Positions 1 to 7,804 of a DNA stretch of 37,067 bases are shown piece by piece. Where the stretch lies: contig JAITIZ010000325.1 in assembly GCA_031279215.1 (NCBI GenBank), forward strand, positions 1 through 37,067. The letters run 5' to 3'. Position 1 is the first letter of the stretch. Every line of letters begins with the position of its first letter. This DNA is from Planctomycetaceae bacterium (GTDB lineage Bacteria; Planctomycetota; Planctomycetia; Pirellulales; Thermoguttaceae). Under the pieces are notes generated by a model, which saw nothing but the letters and a program-made list of their open reading frames with translations, made no database searches and had not been told where the DNA came from. Position numbers and translations under genes: made by a program.

Positions 1-39
1 GATAATCATTTTCAAAACCAAAATAACACTATTGCTGTC

Positions 40-117
40 GCCCTTACAGGGCTTTAGTGTTTTATATTTGTTACGTAGGGCGTTGCCCTACGCTAATGCT
101 GATTGCCCTTTCAGGGC
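40..117. repeat. Palindrome cluster (GCCCTTTCAGGGC type)
   Basis: Three palindromes lie side by side: GCCCTTACAGGGC (40-52), CGTAGGGCGTTGCCCTACG (74-92) and GCCCTTTCAGGGC (105-117). The stretch from about 53 to 117 recurs inverted at about 32141-32203. Similar palindromes lie at 1120-1180 and 13855-13935, always between genes. A dispersed non-coding repeat is the safest reading; nothing shows what it does. Confidence 0.75.
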
Positions 118-120
118 GAA

Positions 121-580
121 TTCATAGACAATTTTTTGACTCAAAAACAAATTGTAGTTATTAAAAAATATTTCAACGTTTATTGACAATATTTTAAATA
201 AAAAAAGAATTTTAAAGTGTAATTGGTATATTACCTCAAACACAATTTTAAAGTCTTGATAATTGTACCATCAATAACAAGACATCAACCCACGAAGCAT
301 AGCCGAAGCATAGCCACAACCAAAGACAGGCAATCCTTCAAAAAGATCGCCTATCTTTGGTTATACGGTGGTGATTGCTGCGCTTGTCCAATAACTTTGA
401 AAAGGCTTAAAGTTATCGATACGATAAACAGATTTAGGACGAATTTTAGAAAATGTTACTAGAAATGAAGCGGATTATCGTTTCTATAATTCTTAAAAAA
501 CAACAAATTTGTTTTGAAATCGCGTTTTGCGCATATTATGATCGCGGATTGATCATTGATAATCCGGCTGGTAAGATAAA
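121..580. other. Intergenic stretch without a convincing gene
   Basis: No supported gene is visible. The only structure noted is an imperfect hairpin at about 318-362 (arms AACCAAAGACAGGCAATC and GATCGCCTATCTTTGGTT). A 79-codon open frame at 223-462 has no recognisable motif and unlikely composition and is not called. Confidence 0.5.
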
Positions 581-1006
581 TTAGATTTGCTCAATACGAA
601 TGAGTGGCAGATATAACTGCCCCTCAAGAAATTCAAGGCGAAGTTTTATTTTTGTTCCAATTTTATCGGCAATACACATTCTTGGTTTAGCACATAGAGT
701 CGAATGTTTGACTTTGGGGCGTGTTTCAATTCTTGGCTTTGCATTGGCGGCATGACGATGGTAATAAACTTCGTTTGGCGTTTTTCCATTTAATGTCGTA
801 TGTGGTCGATATTCATTATACCAATCAAAGAATAATTTCGTTTCGTGAATCATATCGTCTTTCGAAATTGGAATAACAATTCTTACTAAGGCAATGACGT
901 GAAGAATTGCGAAGAGTGTGTAATCCATCCAATTTTTCGGCAATGGAATTTCTGGAACTTCGGGCGGGTCAAGAATAATATCGGGTTCTGGTAAAATCGT
1001 ATTCAT
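581..1006 (-). pseudogene. Remnant of an integrase-core (rve) transposase
   Basis: The open frame encodes 141 residues. Residues from about 55 on read like the C-terminal end of a DDE integrase-core transposase: FFDWYNEYRPHTTLNG followed by KTPNEVYYHR, then a tail with PRIETRP, CAKPR and GQLYLPL that I recall from planctomycete transposases of this type. The catalytic D-D-E region and the DNA-binding N-terminus are missing; the first 50 residues hold a proline-rich start and a hydrophobic stretch (MDYTLFAILHVIALV) that may be the original N-terminus joined by an internal deletion. No terminal inverted repeats of an IS were found next to it. It sits among short repeats, in keeping with a decayed insertion. 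Certain: homology of the C-terminal motif. Inferred: the deletion. Confidence 0.7.
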
Positions 1007-1077
1007 AGAAAACCAAGAGATTTAATAAGAGATTTAATAGGTGATACTATTCATAAATTGACAAATATCAATTTATC

Positions 1078-1301
1078 GTAATATATCAGTGGACTAATTG
1101 TAGATAACAAGCATAGTAGCCCTGAAAGGGCGATAGGAAATTTTACACGGTTCGTTATTTAATCATCTTCCCGTTGCCCTTTCAGGGCGTTGGGATGGGA
1201 GGAGGAACTTAACCACCCCGTTGGGGCGGGCGATTCAGTAAAAAATCCTGACGCCCCTAGCGAGGCTAATATAAAAAATAAAAATTCCACTGATAGATTA
1301 C
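1078..1301. repeat. Family-c repeat element, inverted GTAATATATCAGTGGA ends
   Basis: The left end GTAATATATCAGTGGA (1078-1093) is matched in inverse by TCCACTGATAGATTAC (1286-1301). The interior carries GCCCTGAAAGGGC and GCCCTTTCAGGGC palindromes and a CACCCCGTTGGGGCGGG segment that recurs at 13895-13911. The left 55 bp match, inverted, the end at 13920-13977. It lies between the transposase remnant and ftsH and holds no gene; a 68-codon frame at 1314-1520 beside it is not credible. Confidence 0.7.
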
Positions 1302-1520
1302 AATTTATCTATTTTACCACCAAACAAATAGAAAATCACTACAATCTCTTGAAAAATTAAATTGATGATTACAAGAAGTATATTTATCCCGATACATTTT
1401 GCTTTTGAAGGACGTATCAAATTGGCAAAACGGTTTATATTGTAAACCCAATTCTGTATTCCTATCTGAAATCTTGCCCGAATAATTCCAAAATTTGTGG
1501 AGATTTACTTTTCCGATCAA

Positions 1521-1548
1521 TTGTCAAGCGGCAGGAATTTGTTAAAAT
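1521..1548 (+). promoter_or_regulatory. Candidate sigma-70-type promoter of ftsH
   Basis: TTGTCA (1521-1526) and TAAAAT (1543-1548) are separated by 16 bp and lie 67 bp before the ftsH start codon. The fit to the bacterial consensus is fair, but the region is AT-rich and chance matches are common. Confidence 0.3.
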
Positions 1549-1615
1549 TTATCGTTTTATTGTAGATTCAATTAACTGAAAATTTGGGCGTAATGCCTAA
1601 TTCGATGATAATACA

Positions 1616-3715
1616 ATGCCGCTAAAAGATTATAATGACGATTCCGAACGGAAACACAACGGTACTTCCCCTAAAAAGTCGAAAAACCGACCAACTACCA
1701 ATTCGGAAAAAAATACCAACCCCCAAAAAAATGATAACAACAATTCCTCTTCCGATCCCGTTAAACCGCGAAAAGCAGTTTCACCGGAAAACGGAGCTCC
1801 ATCAATTCTACTCATTTTGGGTTTAATTATTGGAACAGCTCTGATTTTGATGTTGTTCCGAACCAATAGTCATGAAATTCCCTATAACAAAATGATGGAA
1901 TTGATCGATATGGGACCGGAAAGTTCCGAAAATCCTGATCCGCATATTATTATCGAAGAAGGAACCGATATGTCTGCAATGACCGTCCGATATTCGAAAC
2001 TCAATCATTTGGTTGTTAATAATTACGAAATTCGCGGTCTGGTAACACGTCAGATTCTCAAAACAGCGAAAAAACCGGGACCGCAAAAAACGATTCCTAA
2101 TGTTACTATTTTCTGCGGGCGTTCCGGTTTTGCCGACGACAGCGCACAACTTCAAGACCGTCTCGAAAAAAGTAAATTCATGTATCGGAGTGAAGGTTAT
2201 AATTTTCTTCGTGAAAACGGAATTTATATTTTTCTTTTTCTGGTTACTATTGGAATTATGATCTTTGTTATTCGCGGTATCACTAATTCCGGCGCAATGG
2301 CATTTGGACGGAATCGTGGTCGGCTTGTCGCTCAAGAAGAAATCAATATCACCTTCAACGATGTTGCCGGCGTGGACGAAGCAGTGGACGAACTCAAAGA
2401 AATTGTCGATTTTCTGAAAACACCGGAGAAATTTCAGGCATTAGGCGGACGAATTCCGCGCGGTGTTCTTTTGGTCGGACCTCCCGGAACAGGTAAAACA
2501 ATTCTTGCCAAAGCAGTTGCCGGTGAAGCCAATGTTCCGTTTTACAGTCTTTCCGGTTCTGATTTTGTCGAACTTTATGTTGGAGTTGGTGCGGCAAGAG
2601 TTCGTGATTTGTTCGATCAGGCGCAACGAAAAAATCCGTCTATTGTTTTTATTGACGAGTTGGATGCGTTGGGAAAGGTTCGCGGAAACAGCCCAATGGG
2701 AGCACACGACGAACGCGACCAAACTCTGAACGCCTTATTAGTTGAAATGGACGGGTTCAGTACCAATTCCGGTGTTATCGTGATGGGAGCAACCAACCGC
2801 CCCGAAATTCTCGATCCGGCATTACTGCGACCGGGACGATTCGATAGACAAGTCCTTGTTGACCGCCCCGATTTGCACGGACGTGAAGCAATCTTAAAAG
2901 TACACGCTAAAAATGTTAAATTAGCTCCAGATATTGATCTTAAAGAGATTGCGTCGATTACTTCGGGTTTTGTCGGAGCGGATATTGCAGCGTTGGTGAA
3001 CGAAGCGGCATTACTGGCGGCACGCGCTGGAAAAAATTGCGTTACAATGACCGAATTCAACGAAGGTGTTGAACGGGTTACAACGGGATTGCAGAAAAAA
3101 CAGCGTGTTATCCGACCTGACGAAAAAAAACGAATTGCTGTTCATGAATGTGGTCATGCGCTGGTTGCGTATTTCACCCCCAATTCCGATCCTGTTCATA
3201 AAGTTTCAATTATTCCGCGCGGTTTGGCGGCTCTCGGTTATACCTTGCAGCGACCGGAAGATGACCGGTATTTAATGACACAGAAAGAACTCGAAGCCCG
3301 TATTCAAACTTTTTTAGCCGGAACAATTGCAGAAGAAATGGAATTTGATGCTGTTTCGACTGGAGCACAAAATGATCTTGAGCGGGCAACCGATATTGCC
3401 AGAGCGATGGTTATGGATTTTGGAATGAGCCGGTTGGGGCGTATCACGTTTCGGAATACCCCAAGAGGAAGTTTTTTAGGCGATGGTTTTCCGTCCGCTC
3501 GACAACACAGCGAAAAAACCGCATGGGAAATCGATCAAGAAATCCGTTCTATTATCGATACTCTTTTCGATAAAACACGGGAATTTCTCCACGATAAACG
3601 CAATATATTAGAACGACTCACAGAACGTCTGCTCGAAAAAGAAATTATCGAAAACGATGAACTCAAAGAAGTTATCGAGTCTTGTAATCAAACACAACTG
3701 TTTGAATTTTCGTAA
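1616..3715 (+). CDS. ftsH: ATP-dependent zinc metalloprotease FtsH
   Basis: Membrane-anchored AAA+ protease that degrades misassembled membrane proteins and short-lived regulators. The 699 residues show a 60-residue hydrophilic, Asn/Lys-rich N-terminal extension, a first membrane helix at about 62-81, an extracytoplasmic domain, a second helix at about 203-222, then the AAA module: Walker A GPPGTGKT (288-295), Walker B IVFIDELD with the catalytic D347/E348, and the second region of homology RPGRFDRQ. The protease site HECGH (510-514) has the usual HExxH histidines and glutamate, with D587 as third zinc ligand at the spacing expected from E. coli FtsH. The pore loop reads YVGVG rather than FVGVG. 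The N-terminal extension is longer than usual. The gene stands alone on the plus strand, with repeats on both sides. ATG start chosen because the frame opens there; no clear Shine-Dalgarno. Confidence 0.96.
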   Translation: MPLKDYNDDSERKHNGTSPKKSKNRPTTNSEKNTNPQKNDNNNSSSDPVKPRKAVSPENGAPSILLILGLIIGTALILMLFRTNSHEIPYNKMMELIDMGPESSENPDPHIIIEEGTDMSAMTVRYSKLNHLVVNNYEIRGLVTRQILKTAKKPGPQKTIPNVTIFCGRSGFADDSAQLQDRLEKSKFMYRSEGYNFLRENGIYIFLFLVTIGIMIFVIRGITNSGAMAFGRNRGRLVAQEEINITFNDVAGVDEAVDELKEIVDFLKTPEKFQALGGRIPRGVLLVGPPGTGKTILAKAVAGEANVPFYSLSGSDFVELYVGVGAARVRDLFDQAQRKNPSIVFIDELDALGKVRGNSPMGAHDERDQTLNALLVEMDGFSTNSGVIVMGATNRPEILDPALLRPGRFDRQVLVDRPDLHGREAILKVHAKNVKLAPDIDLKEIASITSGFVGADIAALVNEAALLAARAGKNCVTMTEFNEGVERVTTGLQKKQRVIRPDEKKRIAVHECGHALVAYFTPNSDPVHKVSIIPRGLAALGYTLQRPEDDRYLMTQKELEARIQTFLAGTIAEEMEFDAVSTGAQNDLERATDIARAMVMDFGMSRLGRITFRNTPRGSFLGDGFPSARQHSEKTAWEIDQEIRSIIDTLFDKTREFLHDKRNILERLTERLLEKEIIENDELKEVIESCNQTQLFEFS

Positions 3716-3728
3716 CTGTGGATTTGTA

Positions 3729-3788
3729 TCTATTCAGCAGCAATTCTCTTGTTTATTATCCGTTATAATTATTCAGTGGAATTTTTGT
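3729..3788. repeat. 60-bp gene-end repeat, copy 1
   Basis: The segment starting TCTATTCAGCAGCAATTCTC and ending CAGTGGAATTTTTG begins 14 bp after the ftsH stop. A close copy lies at 30227-30287 across the end of the iorB-like gene. Its last part resembles the family-c terminus (TCAGTGGAATTTTTG). Confidence 0.65.
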
Positions 3789-3814
3789 GTGAAATACCAA
3801 AAAAGTAATAATTA

Positions 3815-4010
3815 AAAGGTAGGCAACGTTTCGCCGAAACATTGCACCAATTGGTTTTTGATTCCGTTCGTCAACAGGGGCAAGCCGGCGAGTACGCCGA
3901 CGCAACCGTGCGGGAAAGCCTTTTAGCAAAAGGCTCTCACCTACGGTTGCCTACCTTTCGAAAACATAATTGGTAATATAAAAACAACCAATTGATAACA
4001 GGGTTGAGTA
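3815..4010. repeat. Dispersed repeat with GGTAGGCAAC ends
   Basis: The segment opens with AAGGTAGGCAACGTTTCG and contains an inverted GGTTGCCTACC at about 3945-3955. Positions 3938-4010 recur inverted at 36778-36849 with about 90% identity by eye. Phrases such as GTTTCGCCGAAAC and ACGCCGACGC recur in the interior of the repeat at 16855-16995. It fills most of the gap between ftsH and the converging prenyltransferase gene. No coding potential. Confidence 0.7.
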
Positions 4011-4086
4011 TAACTTGCGGTGAATTGGGAGTTATTAGAGATTCCCAACAATAAAATGACCAATTGTTGGCAGAGTAAAGTATCTT

Positions 4087-4992
4087 CTACATAAAAAGAT
4101 CAAATAATCCGACAACAAGTAAACCAATCGAAACAAAAATATTCATTTGAAAAAAAGCAATATTGACACGTAACAAATCAATTGGTTTACCTGATTGCGG
4201 AACAGCAATCCAGTGTTCCGCCGCCAAAATCAGTGCCGTAACTACAACACCAAACTCAAAAATAAGTCCAAACAATTCATAAACGTATGGAATTAACGCC
4301 AAGCAAAGAACCGAAATAACATGGCATATTGCAGACAACCGGAATGCTATTTTATTTCCGTACTTGCCCGGTACACTGAATAAACCAGCCTTTTTATCAA
4401 ATTCCATATCTTGCGTTGCATAAATCAAATCAAAAGCAGTAACCCAGAATAACACCGCAAATGCCAACAAAATAGGCGGTAACGGAATTGGCCAGAGAAT
4501 TGGCCGAACAACAATCCAAGCAGCAAACGGAGCAAGCATTAAGGCCCCGCCAAGCCAAAAATGTACCGCAATTGTCCAGCGTTTGGCATAACTGTAGCAA
4601 AAAAGAAAAAGAAGCACCGGCACCGAAGCACAAAACGGAATCCAATTCGGAAGAAAAAGAAGTGTCGAAACAATAAAACCAACCGAACAAACCACAACAA
4701 AAAATAGAACACTTCGTACCGTCAACAACCCAGTAGGTAAATGCCGGTTCGCTGTTCGAGGATTTTGAGCATCCAACTCACAGTCAGCCCAACGATTAAA
4801 CCCCATTGCCGCACTTCGAGCAAATACCATACACAACAAAATACCAACCCATTCAATCACACGGGGACAATATTCCAAATCTTCATATAAATTCAGTTTC
4901 AATGCCATTGCCGCCCCCAGTATCGCAAAAGGTAATGCAAAAAGCGTATGAGAAAACCGAATCAAACTCAATAATTTTCGCAACAAATTCAT
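4087..4992 (-). CDS. UbiA-family prenyltransferase
   Basis: Integral membrane enzyme that transfers a polyprenyl chain to an aromatic acceptor, most likely for menaquinone or another quinone (UbiA/MqnP type). The 301-residue length is normal. The two Mg-diphosphate motifs are intact: NRWADCELDAQN (N66, R67, D70, D74, N77) with RTANR after it, and DLIYATQDMEFD (D188, Y191, D195, D199). About eight or nine hydrophobic helices are visible, starting near residue 14. The start lies 19 nt after the stop of the pseudouridine synthase gene, so it is probably the last gene of the chaperone-led run. The exact acceptor cannot be read from sequence; a futalosine-pathway role is inference. Confidence 0.9.
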   Translation of the reverse strand: MNLLRKLLSLIRFSHTLFALPFAILGAAMALKLNLYEDLEYCPRVIEWVGILLCMVFARSAAMGFNRWADCELDAQNPRTANRHLPTGLLTVRSVLFFVVVCSVGFIVSTLLFLPNWIPFCASVPVLLFLFCYSYAKRWTIAVHFWLGGALMLAPFAAWIVVRPILWPIPLPPILLAFAVLFWVTAFDLIYATQDMEFDKKAGLFSVPGKYGNKIAFRLSAICHVISVLCLALIPYVYELFGLIFEFGVVVTALILAAEHWIAVPQSGKPIDLLRVNIAFFQMNIFVSIGLLVVGLFDLFM

Positions 4993-5011
4993 TGTGTCAT
5001 TTAATCCGAAC

Positions 5012-5671
5012 TCAAAAAATCACAGTGAATTTTTTCCAAATCACCGGTATTGGCGCAGTTAGTATAATACGTTGGCATGTGGTCGGATGCGTAACAGTTA
5101 ATTTCAAAGCATGCAACGCAATTCCTTTTGGAAAAACAGTCTTCGCTCCATATTTTCTGTCACCAAAAATCGGAAAACCATGACCCGCAAACTGAACCCG
5201 AATTTGGTGTTTACGGCCAGTTTCCAACCGAATTTCAATTAAAGAATTATTGTTAGTTTTATGAAGAGTCCGGTATTGAAGTTTTACTTCTTTACCTTCC
5301 CCGTTTCGAGTCAGCCATACTTTTCGATGCCGTTCATCCTCCCGAATCCAATCAATCCACCCATCTTCCGGCGGATCAATAGAACCCTCCACTAACGCAA
5401 CATAAATTTTTTCAACAGAATGAGTACGAAATTGTTCATTTAACCGCGCCGCCGCCTTAGAGGTTCGGGCAAAAAGTACCACTCCCGACACCGGAATATC
5501 CAATCGGCTGACAACACCAAGATACACTTCACCCGGTTTATTATATTTCCGTTTAATATAATCTTTACTATGCGTCAAGAGCGTCTCCTCTCCTTTCGCA
5601 AGCCCCATCGTCGCCAGACCGCTCGGCTTCACAACTGCCAGAAGATGATTGTCCTCATAAAGTATCTGCAC
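5012..5671 (-). CDS. RluA-family pseudouridine synthase, no S4 domain
   Basis: Isomerises uridine to pseudouridine in rRNA or tRNA. The 219-residue protein begins directly with the catalytic fold (ILYEDNHLLAVVKPSG) and lacks an S4 domain. The signature normally read as HRLD is SRLD here; D58 is the expected catalytic aspartate. The C-terminal motif LETGRKHQIRVQFAGHG followed by GDRKYG is typical of the family. The start codon is GTG at 5669-5671, 11 nt after the preceding stop, with a purine-rich stretch before it. It lies between the zinc-ribbon gene and the prenyltransferase gene. The target RNA site is not predictable from sequence. Confidence 0.92.
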   Translation of the reverse strand: MQILYEDNHLLAVVKPSGLATMGLAKGEETLLTHSKDYIKRKYNKPGEVYLGVVSRLDIPVSGVVLFARTSKAAARLNEQFRTHSVEKIYVALVEGSIDPPEDGWIDWIREDERHRKVWLTRNGEGKEVKLQYRTLHKTNNNSLIEIRLETGRKHQIRVQFAGHGFPIFGDRKYGAKTVFPKGIALHALKLTVTHPTTCQRIILTAPIPVIWKKFTVIF

Positions 5672-5682
5672 TACTCTTACTC

Positions 5683-5952
5683 TTATTGAAAATCCCGCAA
5701 CAACCGTAACTGTTGCAAAATTTCATTTAACAAAACCGGATCTATTTGTTTAAGTTTTTGAGCATATCGTACCGCCTGACGATAATTGCCAACATCCAGC
5801 GCATCTGTCAATTTCCGCTCCAACAATTGAATATTTTCATTCAACTGCCGAAGTTCACTGAGATCTGTTCGGCAACGACGGCATACATCCTGCCATGTCT
5901 GTTCTACACCACAGGATGGACACCGACATTGTGTACGATTAGTTAGTATCAT
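5683..5952 (-). CDS. Small zinc-ribbon protein coupled to the Hsp70 gene
   Basis: An 89-residue protein with a CPSC pair at residues 11-14 and a CRRC pair at about 24-27 (a four-cysteine zinc ribbon), followed by a helical region of about 60 residues (NIQLLERKLTDAL, then NYRQAVRYAQKLKQIDP) that resembles one TPR-like helix pair. Its ATG overlaps the TGA of the Hsp70 gene (ATGA), which points to translational coupling. I do not recognise the family. The context suggests an accessory factor of the Hsp70 system; DnaJ also carries a zinc ribbon, so this could be a detached substrate-binding or regulatory piece, which is inference only. Confidence 0.85.
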   Translation of the reverse strand: MILTNRTQCRCPSCGVEQTWQDVCRRCRTDLSELRQLNENIQLLERKLTDALDVGNYRQAVRYAQKLKQIDPVLLNEILQQLRLLRDFQ

Positions 5953-7748
5953 ACCGAATCCTCTAAATAATACAAGAGATCATCCAATTGCGAAACAAGC
6001 GAAGTTATCTGATTCGAATCGTTACGCTTGATCGCATCAACAAGTTCTTTGATTCGCGTTTCGATATCTTTCTTGTCATCATCGGCTACTTTTGAAAGAT
6101 AAGCCGCTGCCCGTTGAATCAATGCAGCTTCTTTCGCATAATGTTGTTCCCAACCATCAGCAAGACCCAACCGGTTTATAAAGTTTTTATCGTCTATTGT
6201 TGATTCGGAACCGACTTGCTCCGGTTCAACCGAAACCGCTTCCTCATCCGCAAAAAAGCCGTTCAGATGTTCCCGGAATGACTGGTTGACTTCAGGTTTA
6301 TACTCAGTTAAAACGTTTTCGACAGTAATGTCCCCGGCAAGTCCGGTATCTTTTTCAGTTGCTGTTACATGCAAAATTCCATTGATGTCCAAATCAAATC
6401 GGCAAACAATCTGATTACCATGAGGAACTTTCGCAAGACCGGCTAAATGAAAACTGCCAATCTGCGCATTTTGACGAACATCATCAGCCTCACCTTGATA
6501 AACATTAATCTCTACCGTTTCCTGATTATCAACTACAGTTCCATAAACCTTGGAACGGGAACAAGGAATAGGAGTGTTACGTTTAATAATGGGTGAAAAA
6601 ATAAACGGCGAATATATTCTTGGATCAAAAACACTGGTTCCAAGAGTGTGAGGCGTAATATCAATCAAAACACGCCCCACCTTCGTACCGGAAATAAGAC
6701 CGCCCTGAATCGCCGCACCCATCGTAACACAAAGATCAGGATCAATTTCACCATGTAATTTATTACCCAACCGGCTTTCAAGTAACTCATGAACACGCGG
6801 TGTTCGCGATGCTCCGCCAACCATGATAACCTTGTCAATATCGTCAGGATGCAACTGAGCATCATTCAACGCATCATTGAGACAAGTCAGCGTCTTCTCA
6901 AGAAGCGGCATTATCTGTTCTTCATATTGATGACGACTCAACTCCATATCAAGATGTAATGATATTCCATTTTTTTCCGTAATAAATTCTTCTTTAATTT
7001 GAGTAAACGGTTCCGTCGAAAGACGTTTTTTGGCTTCTTCAACCGCTTGTAACACACGGGAAACAGCAACCGGAGTTTCACGAAGATCAATTTTATGCTG
7101 CTTTTTGAACTCATCACAAACATAATCGAAAAGCAATTGATCAAAATCATCACCGCCAAGATGAGTATCTCCGTGACTAGCCAAAACTTCCAGAACACCT
7201 TCTTCAACACGAACAATTGATACGTCAAATGTTCCGCCGCCAAGATCATAAACAAGCAATGTTTCCCGTTGGGTCGAATCGGAATTATAAACAAGCGATG
7301 CGGCTGTTGGTTCGTTGATGATTCGTACCACATCAAGACCGGCTAATTCCCCAGCAAGACGAGTCGCTTCGCGTTGCGTATCATTAAAGAACGCCGGAAC
7401 CGTAATAACCGCTTTGGATACTTTTTGACCAAGCGATTCTTCGGCATAAGACCTGAGCGTCCTAAGAATCATCGCAGAAATTTCAGGCGGCGTATATTCC
7501 CGTTCACCAAGTTGGACATGAACATCTTCGCCCATCTTACGCTTAATTGACTTAATTGTTCGCTCCGGGTAGAGAATCGCCTGATTTTTCGCCGGATGAC
7601 CAACCAAAAGATTGCCGGCTAAATCAATGCCAACTACTGATGGAAGAAGCCGATTACCGTCTTTTTCAATAACAACAACATCGTCACCGTGAATAACGGA
7701 TACCTCACTGTTGGTTGTACCAAGATCAATTCCAAGAATTGTTTCCAT
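5949..7748 (-). CDS. Hsp70-family chaperone (DnaK-like)
   Basis: ATP-driven protein-folding chaperone acting in the cytoplasm. The 599 residues contain the actin-like ATPase domain with phosphate-1 motif GIDLGTTNS (6-14), VPAFFNDTQREAT (118-130), phosphate-2 motif VYDLGGGTFDVSIV (166-179) and the adenosine motif VGGASRTPRV, then a beta-sandwich substrate domain and a shortened helical lid. It is shorter than E. coli DnaK (638) and ends in LEDSV without the acidic tail of housekeeping DnaK. It follows the repeat-tailed GrpE gene by 56 nt and overlaps the zinc-ribbon gene by 4 nt. Given the unusual partners I read it as a second, specialised Hsp70 and not the main heat-shock copy; a genome-wide count of dnaK genes would settle that. 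Confidence 0.93.
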   Translation of the reverse strand: METILGIDLGTTNSEVSVIHGDDVVVIEKDGNRLLPSVVGIDLAGNLLVGHPAKNQAILYPERTIKSIKRKMGEDVHVQLGEREYTPPEISAMILRTLRSYAEESLGQKVSKAVITVPAFFNDTQREATRLAGELAGLDVVRIINEPTAASLVYNSDSTQRETLLVYDLGGGTFDVSIVRVEEGVLEVLASHGDTHLGGDDFDQLLFDYVCDEFKKQHKIDLRETPVAVSRVLQAVEEAKKRLSTEPFTQIKEEFITEKNGISLHLDMELSRHQYEEQIMPLLEKTLTCLNDALNDAQLHPDDIDKVIMVGGASRTPRVHELLESRLGNKLHGEIDPDLCVTMGAAIQGGLISGTKVGRVLIDITPHTLGTSVFDPRIYSPFIFSPIIKRNTPIPCSRSKVYGTVVDNQETVEINVYQGEADDVRQNAQIGSFHLAGLAKVPHGNQIVCRFDLDINGILHVTATEKDTGLAGDITVENVLTEYKPEVNQSFREHLNGFFADEEAVSVEPEQVGSESTIDDKNFINRLGLADGWEQHYAKEAALIQRAAAYLSKVADDDKKDIETRIKELVDAIKRNDSNQITSLVSQLDDLLYYLEDSV

Positions 7749-7804
7749 AAATTTTAGGGATAGTAAATATTAAAGGTTGTAACAAAAAAGGATTAGAAAT
7801 ATGT

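Noticed and set aside
223-462. 79-codon frame
   Set aside because: No motif, no start signal, overlaps a hairpin; amino-acid make-up unlike a protein.
1314-1520. 68-codon frame on the minus strand
   Set aside because: No recognisable pattern, lies directly beside a repeat element and in the presumed ftsH promoter region.
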